Below are positions 36,624 through 45,700 of a DNA stretch of 64,000 nt, piece by piece. The DNA is from Pseudochelatococcus contaminans (GTDB taxonomy: Bacteria; Pseudomonadota; Alphaproteobacteria; Rhizobiales; Beijerinckiaceae), in the NCBI RefSeq assembly GCF_014195635.1, contig NZ_JACICC010000001.1, forward strand, positions 248,001 to 312,000, in the 5' to 3' direction. Both the position numbers and the translations under genes were made by a program. The notes under the pieces were generated by a model. That model searched no databases and was not told where the DNA came from. It saw nothing but the letters and a program-made list of their open reading frames with translations. The stretch's first letter is position 1. Each line of letters opens with the position of its first letter.

Positions 36624-37562
36624 ATGAACCATATTCTGCCACTCGTCTTGCCGGTTTTTGGGCTCATCGGGCTGGGCTGGGTGGTCGCGCGGTTGGGTAT
36701 ACTCTCTGAAAGCACGTCGATTGGCGTGTCCGATTTCGTGGCGACCCTTGCCATTCCCGCACTCATCTTCCGCATGCTGTCCCAGGGGGATACCCCGGCG
36801 ACGATTCCCTGGGCCTATTGGTCAGCCTATTTTCTGGGGGTTGCCGCGGTCTGGGCGCTGGCGATGATCATGGCGCGGCGGGTGTTCAATGCAAACACGT
36901 CCGAAGCGGTGATCTACGGCTTCTCCGCCGGGCAGTCGAACACGGTGATGCTGGGTATTCCGCTCATCATGATGGTGTTCGGGGAGCCGGGCGCGTTGCC
37001 GATGTTCCTGCTCATCGCCGTCCATCTGCCGATCATCATGCTGGCGGCGGCGGTGCTGTTGTCACGCGCCGGGCCGGACGGTGGCGGCAGACGTTTGATG
37101 GTGACGCTGCGCGCGCTGGCGACAAATCCGATCATTCTGGCCATTGTTCTGGGTGCCATTGTCCGCGTGACGCATCTGCCGCTGCCGGGCCTCGCGACGG
37201 CGGTTATCGACCAGCTCGCAACGGCAGCCGCTCCGGTGACGCTGGTGGCGCTGGGCATGGCGTTGGCGCGTTATGGCCTGCGCGGAAACCTTGGCCCCAC
37301 GGCAGCCGTCACCGTGCTCAAGATGATCGTGCATCCGCTCATCGTGTGGTTTCTGGCTTTTCACGTTTTCGACATGTCGCCGACATTCGCTGCGGTTGCC
37401 GTCACTTTCGCGGCGCTGCCCAGTGGCATCAATGGTTATCTCGTCGCCGTGCGCTACAGGTCCGGTGAGGCGCTGGCGTCGAATGCGATTTCCATGACGA
37501 CACTGGCATCTGTGGTCAGTATGACGTTCTGGCTGTGGTTCATCGGCGCCGGGGCATCCTGA
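36624..37562 (+). CDS. AEC-family transporter (auxin efflux carrier type permease)
   Basis: The 312-residue membrane protein has about ten hydrophobic segments in the AEC (PIN-like) arrangement. The N-terminus ILPLVLPVFGLIGLGWVVARLGIL is typical, as are GFSAGQSNTVMLGIPL and FAALPSGINGYLVAVRY. Such carriers move small organic acids such as malate, or peptides. The real substrate is unknown. It stands alone, 88 bp after the hydrolase, and faces lepB across a short tandem repeat. Confidence 0.88.
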   Translation: MNHILPLVLPVFGLIGLGWVVARLGILSESTSIGVSDFVATLAIPALIFRMLSQGDTPATIPWAYWSAYFLGVAAVWALAMIMARRVFNANTSEAVIYGFSAGQSNTVMLGIPLIMMVFGEPGALPMFLLIAVHLPIIMLAAAVLLSRAGPDGGGRRLMVTLRALATNPIILAIVLGAIVRVTHLPLPGLATAVIDQLATAAAPVTLVALGMALARYGLRGNLGPTAAVTVLKMIVHPLIVWFLAFHVFDMSPTFAAVAVTFAALPSGINGYLVAVRYRSGEALASNAISMTTLASVVSMTFWLWFIGAGAS

Positions 37563-37570
37563 CGACAGTC

Positions 37571-37633
37571 CGGCAAGTCGAACGCTCGGCAAGTCGAACG
37601 CCCGGCAAGTCGAACGCCCGGCAAGTCGAACGC
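37571..37633. repeat. 16-bp tandem repeat, four copies
   Basis: The 15-base core CGGCAAGTCGAACGC occurs four times (37571, 37587, 37603, 37619), separated by one base that is T once and C twice. The array fills nearly all of the 75-bp gap between the convergent AEC transporter and lepB. The copies are perfect, so the array is recent or unstable. It has no dyad symmetry and is not a terminator. It is a likely length-variable marker. Confidence 0.95.
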
Positions 37634-37637
37634 GGTA

Positions 37638-38453
37638 TCAGCGGATCGATGTGAAGACGCGATCCCACCGCACCGCCGAAGGCCACTGCCACAGCTTCCA
37701 TGCGGGCGTGTTCTCATCCAGCGAGAAGAATATGGTATCGGCGCGGCCGATGAAGTTTTCCAGCGGTACGTAGCCAAGTGAGGCGAGGTCGCGCGAGTCC
37801 ACCGAATTGTCGCGGTTGTCGCCCATCATGAAATAGTGTCCTTCCGGCACCTTGTAGAGGAAGGTGTTGGCCCAGTAGCTGCCCGCGCCTTCGCGCTCCA
37901 TGATGACATAGCTGACACCGCCGGGCAGAGTTTCGCGATAGAGCGGTGCGTCGATGGGTTTGCCCCACTGGTCGGCATCCGGGAAGGTGCCGACGCGTTC
38001 GCGTTTCACCCGCTCGCCGTTGATGACGAGAACATTGTCGACCATCTGGACCGTATCGCCCGGCAGGCCGATCACGCGTTTCACATAATCGGAGCCATCG
38101 CCGGTGGGCGAGGCGAACACGGCGACATCGCCGCGTTTTGGCTCCGCGCCCCAGATGCGGCCGTTGAAGGGAATGATTTGCCAGGGCAGCGAATAACGCG
38201 AATAACCATATGAGAATTTCGACACGAACAGATAATCGCCAACCAGCAGCGTCGGAATCATTGACCCCGACGGGATCATGAACGGCTGAAACAGCAATAC
38301 CCGAATAACGAAGGCCACCAGCAGCGCCTGCAGCACGACTTTGATGACATCGCCGATGCCGCTGCCGCGCGTTGTCGGCGTGGCCTGGTCATGGCCGGGC
38401 TTTGGCGTGGGCAGTTTATTGTCGGGAGGGTTTTTGTTTTCGGGAAGATTCAT
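37638..38453 (-). CDS. lepB: Signal peptidase I
   Basis: About 271 residues from the ATG at 38453; an in-frame GTG at 38477 would add eight residues. It removes signal peptides from exported proteins at the periplasmic face. A transmembrane helix (VIKVVLQALLVAFVIRVLLF) is followed by box B with the catalytic serine (PSGSMIPTL), box D with the catalytic lysine (VKRVIGLPGD), and box E (GDNRDNSVDSR). All catalytic residues are present and length is normal. It is not next to rnc/era as in many bacteria. Confidence 0.95.
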   Translation of the reverse strand: MNLPENKNPPDNKLPTPKPGHDQATPTTRGSGIGDVIKVVLQALLVAFVIRVLLFQPFMIPSGSMIPTLLVGDYLFVSKFSYGYSRYSLPWQIIPFNGRIWGAEPKRGDVAVFASPTGDGSDYVKRVIGLPGDTVQMVDNVLVINGERVKRERVGTFPDADQWGKPIDAPLYRETLPGGVSYVIMEREGAGSYWANTFLYKVPEGHYFMMGDNRDNSVDSRDLASLGYVPLENFIGRADTIFFSLDENTPAWKLWQWPSAVRWDRVFTSIR

Positions 38454-38578
38454 GCGCGATGTCCGTGCGGTATCCACTTGCCTGATGGCGCTTTATGTCA
38501 GCATTTGCTCGATCGGCTCAAGCGTATTCATTGTGATCGGCGAAGGGAACGGGACTGTTCGCAGAGCGCTTCCGATCG

Positions 38579-39544
38579 TTATTCAACGCTCTGAAGACCA
38601 CGATACCACGCCCACGATCCTTTACCGGATCGTTTCACGTGATAAAGCGCGACATCGGCGCTTTTCATCAGGGTGTGAAGGTCGCCGCCATCCTGTGGAT
38701 AGAGACTGACACCGATGCTGAGACCAACGGTTGCGAGGTTATCCTCAAGCTGTAGCGGCTTTGCTATGGAGCCGATAATACGTTCGCAGATCTCTCCCGC
38801 CTGTCCCGGCTGATCGAGATTCAGCAGCAAAATCGCAAACTCGTCGCCTCCGAGCCGGCAGACGATGTCACCGGCGCGCACGCTTTGCTGCAACCGCCGG
38901 GCCACTGCAATCAGCGCCTTATCTCCCACATCATGACCGAACTGGTCATTGATCTTTTTGAAGCCATCGATGTCCGCGATCAAAATAGCTGCAGCGGCAT
39001 GAGATGTACTTTGATGCGATGCATCCACTGCGGCCACGAAATGCCGCCATGCATCCTGAAGCATGCGGCGGTTAGGCAGGCCGGTCAGAGGATCTTCCAA
39101 GGCAACCCGGCGCAGTGCTTCTTCGGCGATCTTTCGGCTGGAAATATCCTCGAACGTGGCGATGGCCATCCCGATGTCACGCAGCACGATACCCTGACGC
39201 TGAATGGTCAACACTCGCCCGTCCGCGCATTTGATGCTCACCTGCAAAGGTTCTATTTCACCGATGCCAGTGGAATTTCCCGAATGCCATAGTTCATTCC
39301 AGCAAAGACGCGCCCTCTGACGATCGTCTTCATAGAGATAGGCACCGTCTATCCATGCATCGACCGTGCTGAAATCCGTATCGCTGTAGCCGAATATGGT
39401 CCGGAATGCCCGGTTGACGAACCGGATTTCCCTGCCGGGCAGGGACGCCAACGATACCGGGATGGGAAGGGCATCGAGAATAATATGGAGATCGCGATAT
39501 GAGAACGCCGTATTATTGGCTGCGCGTTCAAGCAGTTCTCTCAT
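38579..39544 (-). CDS. PAS-GGDEF diguanylate cyclase
   Basis: About 321 residues from the ATG at 39544. The frame runs on to a TTG at 39664 through AT-rich sequence that looks non-coding. A PAS domain (ILDALPIPVSLASL, FVNRAFRTIFGY) is followed by a GGDEF domain with DPLTGLPNRR and an intact RLGGDEFAIL active site. The inhibitory I-site RAGD sits five residues before GGDEF, as required for product feedback. It should make c-di-GMP. There is no membrane segment. It is followed on the same strand by no partner, and the EAL gene lies upstream of it. Confidence 0.9.
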   Translation of the reverse strand: MRELLERAANNTAFSYRDLHIILDALPIPVSLASLPGREIRFVNRAFRTIFGYSDTDFSTVDAWIDGAYLYEDDRQRARLCWNELWHSGNSTGIGEIEPLQVSIKCADGRVLTIQRQGIVLRDIGMAIATFEDISSRKIAEEALRRVALEDPLTGLPNRRMLQDAWRHFVAAVDASHQSTSHAAAAILIADIDGFKKINDQFGHDVGDKALIAVARRLQQSVRAGDIVCRLGGDEFAILLLNLDQPGQAGEICERIIGSIAKPLQLEDNLATVGLSIGVSLYPQDGGDLHTLMKSADVALYHVKRSGKGSWAWYRGLQSVE

Positions 39545-39754
39545 TGTGTGTGCCAGCTCTCGAATTTCATGAAGCAAATCTAAGCGCGGAATAAATCTTT
39601 TTGTACTGAAATAAAGGCTTGCAGTATAGTTAAATTTAAACTGGACAATTGCGAAATATACCAAGCAATTATGTATTTTCCGTTATCGCAAAGGGCGTAA
39701 ATTTATCAATAGGTTGCCGCAGGTCAGCTACCGGAACGAAATGGCGGGGATCTC

Positions 39755-41950
39755 TCAGCCATTCCGCTCCGTTGATGCATGTGTGTGGAGCCATTCTGTG
39801 AGGCGAGGGGCGCTCAAGGCGGGGGAAATGAAATAACCCTGTAATACCGGGCACCCCAAAGCTTCCAGAAGAGTGCGTTGGGGCAATGTTTCAACCCCTT
39901 CGGCGACAACCGTCAAATCAAGGCTGCGGCCAAGTCCGATCACGGCTTCCACGAGCAGGCGATGGCGCTTCGCTTCCTGAAACCTGTTGATGAACGAACG
40001 GTCGATTTTGATCTCCGTGACCGGCAACGTGATGAGACGCGACAGGCTTGAGAAACCAGTGCCGAAGTCGTCGACGGATAATCCGACGCCAAGAGCACGG
40101 ATATTGTTGACGGTGGCCAGCATGTCTGTCGTCAGGGCCATTGCGGCGCTTTCAGTGATCTCAATCGTCAGATCGCGGCCTTCAAGCGTATATTCATTGA
40201 AGAGTTGAGCAATGAAATCCGGCAAATCGTTTTCGAGAAAGTTCAGCGGCGACAGGTTGACGGCGACAGTTGGAATTGGTCGTGCTTCGGAGCGCCATAT
40301 CGCCAGTTGCCTGCATGCCTCTCGCAATGCCCAGCGGCCGATGGGCGCGATCAATCCTCGATCCTCCGCCAGCTCGATGAAGCGGCTGGGCGGAATATCG
40401 CCGTGGCGGGGGTCGCGCCAGCGTGACAGCGCCTCGACACCGTAAATTTCGCCGCCTGTTCTGACCTGGGGTTGATAGTGCAGGCTCAGGCGGCCTTGTT
40501 CAATCGCGCGCACCAGCAGCGTGCTCAGCAGCAGTCGCTCCTGCACGATCTGGTTCATTTCCGGGTTGAAGAACTGGAACGTGCCGCTGCCGATCGTCTT
40601 GGCATGGCGCATGGCGTTGGCGGCAGCTCCGAGGAGGGTGCTGCGATCTCTGCCATTAGCCGGGTATATACTGATGCCTGTCGTGGCCGAGACACTCAGC
40701 AGATGCTCCGCGACTTCGATTTTGCGACTGAAAAGCTTGCGCAGATTTTCCGCCCTGCGCGCGGCGGCGCGTACGTCGCAGATGGGGGCGACGATGATGA
40801 ACTCTGACCCGTCTCCCCGGCTAAGGAACTCACCCGGAAGAAGTTGCTGCTGCAGGCGCGTGGCAATTTCAACCAGAATCCTGTCACCAAAAGCATGGCC
40901 AAGAGCATCGTTGAACTCGGAGAAGCGATCGATATCGATGCAGAAAAAAGCTGCGGGTTTCGCGGGGTTGCCGGCGAGGAAATCATCGACATAATTATGC
41001 AGGGAGTTGCGGTTCGGCAAGCCGGTCAGCGCATCGAAATGCATCAGTCGCGTTGCCTGTATCCGGCTTTCCTCTCGTTCTATAGCCAGCGAGCAAAGCT
41101 TCACGCAAGTATCGATGACGCGCAGATGGAGTGGCGAGGGTTTGGCCGGTTTTTTGGAATAGAAGGCGAAGGTGCCGCCGACCCGGCCATCCCGCAACCA
41201 GATAGGAAACGACCAGCAAGCCCGTAAACCATGCGGCAACGCCAGATGGGCGATGGATGCCCAGATGGGGTCCGTCGCGATATCCTCGGAAATGATGGGC
41301 TCTCCGCGTGCCACCGCGGTTCCGCAGCTTCCCAGACCGTTGGCTGCCTGCACGCCGTCTATTGCGGCATTGTAAGGCGCGGGCAGCATCGATACGGCCC
41401 ATGGCCGCAGCAGATTGTCGGCATCCACACGCAGAATGGAGGGAACGATATCCGGGGCAATCTCCCTGACGCTCCGGCACATATAGTTTCCAAGCTCGTG
41501 GTAGGAGAGGTTGCTGACAAGCGCGTGCAGGGTGTTGCGCTCCAGATCCCGGATGAGCCAGTCTTCGGTAATGTCGATCATGATATCGACGGAATAACCC
41601 GCGAGGGGGGACTGCTCGGGCTCGATAATCGGCATGCTGTCGATCCGCATCCACATATCATCGCCGTTTTGCCGGCGAACGAGCGTTTCGGATTTGACCT
41701 GGCGCTTGCCCCACTCTTTCTGCTGATATGCTTCCATTTCCTTGCAGTTCATAGCCTGGCTTATCAGGAAGCTTGCGGGACTGCGGCCAATCACCTCTTC
41801 GGGCTGGTATCCGAGAACCGTGGTGAATGCCTCATTGACGTGAATAATATGCCGGGCCGCATCAAGGGTCACGATAGGCGTATGCGTTTGTGCAAGCGCC
41901 AGTAACAAGACCTGATGGTGCTCATCCAGCATCATGGGCGTTTCTGTCAT
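39755..41950 (-). CDS. PAS-GAF-GGDEF-EAL protein, likely c-di-GMP phosphodiesterase
   Basis: 731 residues from the ATG at 41950, which has GGAG about 10 bases upstream. The longer frame to 42007 is less likely. Order: PAS (NEAFTTVLGYQPEEVIGR), GAF (SYHELGNYMCRSVREIAPD, VARGEPIISEDI), GGDEF-like, EAL. The GGDEF motif is degenerate (RGDGSEF), so cyclase activity is doubtful. The EAL domain keeps YGVEALSRW, EITES, DDFGTGFSSL, IKIDRSF and AEGVET, so phosphodiesterase activity is likely. The degenerate GGDEF may bind GTP as a regulator. It is divergent from the autotransporter gene. Confidence 0.9.
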   Translation of the reverse strand: MTETPMMLDEHHQVLLLALAQTHTPIVTLDAARHIIHVNEAFTTVLGYQPEEVIGRSPASFLISQAMNCKEMEAYQQKEWGKRQVKSETLVRRQNGDDMWMRIDSMPIIEPEQSPLAGYSVDIMIDITEDWLIRDLERNTLHALVSNLSYHELGNYMCRSVREIAPDIVPSILRVDADNLLRPWAVSMLPAPYNAAIDGVQAANGLGSCGTAVARGEPIISEDIATDPIWASIAHLALPHGLRACWSFPIWLRDGRVGGTFAFYSKKPAKPSPLHLRVIDTCVKLCSLAIEREESRIQATRLMHFDALTGLPNRNSLHNYVDDFLAGNPAKPAAFFCIDIDRFSEFNDALGHAFGDRILVEIATRLQQQLLPGEFLSRGDGSEFIIVAPICDVRAAARRAENLRKLFSRKIEVAEHLLSVSATTGISIYPANGRDRSTLLGAAANAMRHAKTIGSGTFQFFNPEMNQIVQERLLLSTLLVRAIEQGRLSLHYQPQVRTGGEIYGVEALSRWRDPRHGDIPPSRFIELAEDRGLIAPIGRWALREACRQLAIWRSEARPIPTVAVNLSPLNFLENDLPDFIAQLFNEYTLEGRDLTIEITESAAMALTTDMLATVNNIRALGVGLSVDDFGTGFSSLSRLITLPVTEIKIDRSFINRFQEAKRHRLLVEAVIGLGRSLDLTVVAEGVETLPQRTLLEALGCPVLQGYFISPALSAPRLTEWLHTHASTERNG

Positions 41951-42703
41951 TCGCCCATACTCCGTTGGCGACAACGATAGACATGATTCAGAGCGCCACA
42001 CAGCCACATATTATCGACCGTCTGGTGCTCCAGTTATTTATTTCACGGCGAATTGCGCTTAATTCACCAGATCCACTTGAGCGCGATTTGCGCTGTAGAG
42101 TGGGCAGTTGCACTCCGTTGTCCCGAAACTCGTCATCTATACCATTATACATGTCCATAACATACACCCGTTGCACGAATGCTGGCAACAGCACCACAGA
42201 GCGAGGAATGAAGACGGGCACTGGAGTTTCCCGCCTCGATCGTCCGCGACGGAGCGGTAAGCGCCGGCGTGTGTTAAATTTGCAACTGGCGCTGCAATAT
42301 GTGTCAAGCTTAATTGGGCGAACATTCCATGAAAGGCCGACTATATTCTTTCTTGCTTGTGAGATGGATCGTATCCCATTGTTATGAAAAGGAAAAACGG
42401 TGCTTCTGCCAGTGACCTTTGGTCATATGTAATCAATTATTGCTGCGGACAATAAGTTGATGGAATATAAAAATAATCTTATGAGTATTTGTATTTAAAA
42501 TTTGTATTTATATTGATATTTTTTATATAAAAATATATAAAACTAATAATATCAGAAATATTTCTTATTTAAAAATATAATTTTGGATTGTATTTAATAT
42601 GATTTATAAGTCAATTTATAGATGTATATAATCTGCGTTGATTTTTATTTTTATGGCTCAGTATTTTTCGGCTTGCTTTAAATTATTTTTTCCGGGGGGC
42701 AGA
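41951..42703. promoter_or_regulatory. Divergent intergenic region before the autotransporter
   Basis: This 753-bp gap has a normal-composition part (to about 42400) and a very AT-rich part (about 42420-42690). The latter has a 12-bp palindrome AGAAATATTTCT at 42554-42565 and long A/T runs. Open frames here are short, overlap each other in both directions and look like chance. It should contain the autotransporter promoter and possibly binding sites for a nucleoid-type repressor. No RNA gene was recognised. Confidence 0.5.
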
Positions 42704-45700
42704 ATGTCCGTTGCTTTCTCCACGAACAAACGAAGTGTTGCCAAGGGTTTTCTGGCAGGTATCAGTACGTTGTCTCTCGCAATCGGCATGGCTCATATCG
42801 CCGCGCCGGCGGGCGCGCAGACGAGTTCGTCGACTGATGAGACTTACACCAGTCTGAAGACTTCTCTAGGCTACGACGGGCAGGCTGCTGCTAACCTCCT
42901 GCTCGACAACAATCATTACAGCAATCTCGATGTCGTCAACGATCGTGGCATTGTCATGTGGTCGTTTGGCGGGCGGGGCGTTACTACTTCCGATAGTAAT
43001 GGCACCTATGCCGGCTCTGGCGGCACGGTCACTCTGACCCAATATGGCAATTTGTCAGGTCATCGTGCGGCCAACGCTGCCTACGCCGAGCTGACGATAA
43101 AAACCGATAATGGTAACCTCAGCCAATCGCTCGGCCAGGGCGGGTGGACTGATGAAGGGGATTACCGTTTAAGGTTCGAGAGTGTGCGGAATGCCAATAC
43201 CATTCCGCTCATCTTTCTCTATTCTCAGGGCGGACAAGGCGGGGAGGCCTATGGCGCGGACAAAGGTCGCGGAAAAGGCGGTCACGGAAACGATGTAACC
43301 TTCGATCTGCATTCTGCGGTTACGACAACGGGTGACAGATATCCGGGCGTATGGATTTCAAGTTCGGGGGGTAATACCGGCTGGGGCGTTTCAAGCCAGG
43401 CTCTTGTCAATGACTTCATCAAGGATCCCCCGAACGGTGGTGATGTATCGGCCACTGTGTCTGCTGGTGCGTTGATCAGCACGAACGGCACCAATTCTCC
43501 CGGGCTGATTGCGGACAGTGTTGGCGCCACTGGCGGCGGCATCAAGCAGGGTGTTACCAACTCTTGGTACCAAGTCCCGAACCATGGCGGAAGCGGGGGA
43601 CGTAGTAAAGGCGTAGCTGTCAGCAACGCGGGTACGATCAAAACAAGCGGCAGCGAGTCTCCGGCCATCATCGCGCAGAGTATTGGTGGAACTGGCACGC
43701 AACAGCAGAATAACCTTATAGCCGCCGCCGGCGGCAACGGCGGCCTCGGTATGCCGGTGGCCGTTGACAACTTCGGTATGATCGACACCTCCGGACTGAA
43801 CAGCTTTGGCATCGCCGCCTATTCCATAGGCGGGTTAGGCGGGTCAGGCGCCAGCGGTTTGGGCAAAGGCGCCGATGCTGGCAGTAACGGCAGTGCCGGC
43901 ACGGTGGCCGTCACAAACAAGGCTGGCGGCTCGATCGTAACGCGGGGCGAAGGGGCCTTCGCCATTCTGGCGCAATCCTTCGGCGGTGGTCTCAATGCAG
44001 GCTATTATAACCCCTTTGCCGATCAAACCAGCGGACATGGCGGCAATGGCACGCATGCCGGCGGCTCGGGGTCGCATGGTGGGGCAGCCGGTTCAGTGAC
44101 GGTGACGAACGCCGGCAGCATCGAAACGCAGGGCAGTGATGCTGCGGCCGTTCTTGCCCAAAGCCTTGGCGGTATGGGCGGCCAGGGCGGTAACGCGACC
44201 TCGGAAGGCCTGTTTGTCGCGGTTGCTCTCGGCGGGGATGGTGGTCCGGGGGGAGCTGCCAGCTCGGTTAACGTCAGCAATACCGCCGGGCAAATCGTTA
44301 CTCACGGCGATTCGGCCGCGGCTGTGTTCGCCCAGTCGATCGGCGGCGGCGGCGGTGCGGGCGGTGTCGCCAAGGCCCACAGCGTCGGCATCGTCACATC
44401 GATTTCCGTCGCAATCGGCGGCGCGGGCGGTTCAGGCAGTACGGGCGGCACAGTCGATATCACTAACAATGCCATGATTTCGACGTCCGGCGAGAATTCC
44501 TCCGGCATCTACGCCCAGTCGATCGGCGGCGGCGGCGGTCATGCTGGTTCCGCTTCTGCGGCATCCGCTGCTTTCGGCGCTGGAGATTTTCCGTCCGTTG
44601 ACGTTTCCGTTGGCATCGGCGGCTCAGGGGGCTCCGGAGCCACTGGCGGCGATGTCAACATCACGAACACCGGCAGCATCAGGACGCTTGGCACCAGCTC
44701 TCACGGCATAAGCGGCCAAAGCATCGGTGGCGGCGGCGGCGATGGCGGCGGTGCAACCAGCTTTGTCTTTTCGGCTTCCCAATACGCTTTCGGCATACCG
44801 GTGGCGGTCGGCGCATCTGGCGGCCAGGCAGGCCATGCATCGAAGGTTTCCATTACGAATTCCCGCGGTACGATCACGACCTCCGGTAACGGTGCTTACG
44901 GCATCTATGGTCAGTCCGTTGGCGGCGGCGGCGGTAGCGGCGGTAGTTCGACGGCGCTCGCCGACATCTATAAGATCGAAGGTATTGGCGCTGCGATCAA
45001 TGTATCCATCGGCGGTAAAGGCGGCGGCGGCGGCAATGGCTCGACCGTCACGGTGCAAAATGACACAGGGGGAACCATTACGACCGTGGGTGTATTTGCC
45101 CACGGCATTTTTGTGCAGTCTGTCGGCGGCGGCGGCGGTAACGGCGGCAGCGCCGACTCCTCGGCCGGAACCGGCATCATTTTCGGTGACACGATCAGCA
45201 AGTGGCTGTCGGAATCGAAGATTGGCGAAATACCGGCAATCCAGGTTACGCTGGGCGGCTCCGGCGGCAGTGGCGGTCACGGCGGTGAGGTGACTGTGAC
45301 CAATACCGGTTTGCACTCGACGATCCGCACACAGGGCTCCAACTCTCATGGCATTTTTGCGCAGTCGATCGGCGGCGGCGGCGGTAACAGCGGCAACTAT
45401 GCCAATGCCGCTGAAGGCAGGCTGACCTTCACGGTCGGCGTCGGCGCTACAGGCGGCAGCGGCGGCACGGGCGGTCTTGTCAAGGTCACCAACGAGACCG
45501 GCGCCGTCATTGCCACCGAGCAAGATGGTTCTCATGGCATTTTCGCGCAGTCGATCGGCGGTGGCGGCGGTAACGGCGGCAGCCTGACAGCCGAAAAAGA
45601 GATGTTCCCCGATATTGGTGGTAAATTCATCGCAAAGGTCAAGCAAATCATCGGCTATGACTACGTGATGCAGTGGGCGGTTAAGCATGGCTATAAGGAT

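Noticed and set aside
37571-37633. CRISPR array
   Set aside because: Repeats are only 16 bp with single-base spacers and there are no cas genes. It is a simple tandem repeat.
41890-42387. 165-codon frame in the gap before the autotransporter
   Set aside because: It overlaps the 5' end of the EAL gene antisense, has no domain, and mixes several composition types. It is treated as non-coding.
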